DNA of 13,738 bases, taken from assembly GCA_050701115.1 (NCBI GenBank), contig JBOHER010000284.1, positions 1 through 13,738 on the forward strand, given 5' to 3'. Position numbers and translations under genes: made by a program. The stretch comes from JBOHER01 sp050701115 (GTDB taxonomy: Bacteria > Actinomycetota > Actinomycetes > Mycobacteriales > Pseudonocardiaceae). The number at the start of each line of letters is the position of its first letter. Position 1 is the first letter of the stretch. The notes beneath the pieces were generated by a model that saw only the letters and a program-made list of their open reading frames with translations, was not told the origin of the DNA and searched no databases. Shown here piece by piece: positions 13,136-13,738 of this stretch.

Positions 13136-13738
13136 GTGACGGCAACCATTGACCTGGCGTTCCCGAACCGCTTCGGCGGTCCGGTTGAGGTGTCGGGTGT
13201 GCTGTCGATGATGTGGTCGGCGGATGCGGAGTCCGTCTGGCGGCCCGAGGGCATCCTGGGACTGGAGGGCGTTGATTGGGCGCATTTCGGCGTCGATCAC
13301 GTGGTTGAGTTGATCTCCGCGTCGCAGGCGCTGGTCGCCCGGGTGCAGGCGGTGCAGCTCCAAGCCGTAGAAGAACTTCGGCAGCGGCGTGGGGATGACC
13401 GGGACACCGGGGACGAGGTCGCCTTCGCCCTGTCGGTGTCCAAGCACACCGGAGACAAGCAGGTGCACCTCGCCAAGGATCTGACCGCCCGGTTCCCGAA
13501 GGTGCTTGCGGCGATGGGGCGCGGCGAACTGGACTCCTACAAGGCCTCCCGGATCAGCCAGACCGCGCTGCCGCTGCCGGACGAACAGGCCCGCGAGTTG
13601 GACGCGCACATGGACTCCCGGGTCGCGGGGCGGGACGCCACCGCGATCCAGCAATCCGCGCGGCACAAGGTCGACGCCCTCGACCCGGACGGCGCGGCCC
13701 GCCGCGCCGAGCGGCGCCGCAAAGACCGCAAGGTCGAG
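13136..13738 (+). CDS. DUF222 (13E12 repeat family) protein, N-terminal 201 residues, probably with a C-terminal HNH nuclease domain beyond the window
   Basis: The frame opens at GTG 13136 and is uninterrupted to the right edge, giving 201 codons without a stop. The protein shows the DUF222 pattern: a helical segment VVELISASQALVARVQAVQLQAVEEL, then DEVAFALSVSK and AKDLTARFPKVLAAMGRGELDSYKASRI, then a closing LDPDGAARRAERRRKDRKVE-type region. Such proteins are usually 400-550 residues with a C-terminal HNH endonuclease-like motif, which is not visible here, so the function is not proven. The only start with a matching promoter is this GTG; another GTG at 13131 is out of frame. It is transcribed away from operon B and unrelated to it. 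Expression is probably induced by DNA damage through the LexA-like box. These genes occur in many copies in actinomycetes and are common sites of recombination. Confidence 0.9.
   Translation, partial: MTATIDLAFPNRFGGPVEVSGVLSMMWSADAESVWRPEGILGLEGVDWAHFGVDHVVELISASQALVARVQAVQLQAVEELRQRRGDDRDTGDEVAFALSVSKHTGDKQVHLAKDLTARFPKVLAAMGRGELDSYKASRISQTALPLPDEQARELDAHMDSRVAGRDATAIQQSARHKVDALDPDGAARRAERRRKDRKVE

Noticed and set aside
12857..13666. 269-codon minus-strand open frame across the DUF222 gene
   Set aside because: Its upstream two thirds are antisense to the well-supported DUF222 coding sequence and have low-complexity shadow composition. Only the last part (below 13043) shows anything recognisable.
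1..13738. CRISPR arrays, tRNA/rRNA genes, insertion-sequence ends
   Set aside because: No regularly spaced repeats, no tRNA-like cloverleaf sequence and no transposase frame were seen on reading both strands.

Overview
The window reads as a high-GC actinomycete chromosome segment. The basis is strong G/C bias at third codon positions, GTG and TTG starts, a lipoprotein solute receptor, and a DUF222 (REP13E12-like) gene under an SOS-type box. A Pseudonocardiales-like host is a guess; nothing here fixes the genus. About 90% of the window is two catabolic transcription units on the minus strand, read right to left. They are flanked by what look like gene remnants and, at the right edge, by a plus-strand DUF222 gene that runs off the window.

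Operon B (12604 to 6385): a TAXI-type TRAP solute-binding lipoprotein, a fused 4TM/12TM TRAP permease, the alpha and beta subunits of a family I (glutaconate-type) CoA-transferase, and a 14-TM MFS transporter. The genes overlap by 1 to 14 bases. This unit looks built to import a carboxylate and activate it with CoA.

Operon A (6264 to 164): a family III CoA-transferase resembling mesaconyl-CoA C1-C4 transferase (Mct), a CitE-like (citramalyl/malyl-CoA) lyase, an acyl-CoA dehydrogenase, an SDR, a hot-dog (FAS1-like/MaoC) hydratase resembling mesaconyl-C4-CoA hydratase, and a thiolase. Spacing runs from an 8-base overlap to a 12-base gap. Mct, hydratase and lyase together are the known route mesaconyl-C1-CoA -> mesaconyl-C4-CoA -> citramalyl-CoA -> acetyl-CoA + pyruvate. 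The dehydrogenase could feed it from methylsuccinyl-CoA, and the thiolase and SDR could feed that from a longer methyl-branched dicarboxylate.

The two operons carry nearly the same ~67-bp upstream element (6294-6360 and 12688-12755), which contains an imperfect 16-bp dyad. They are therefore very probably controlled by one regulator, not encoded in the window, and work as one pathway.

Flanks: at the left edge (1-124, minus) is a degenerate piece of a Phd/YefM-type antitoxin. Between the TAXI gene and the DUF222 gene (12605-13135) lie the operon B leader and promoter, a possible aminoglycoside-phosphotransferase-like remnant (minus strand), and an SOS-box promoter with an apparently leaderless GTG start for the DUF222 protein. 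The remnants on both sides suggest the catabolic block sits in a rearranged region.
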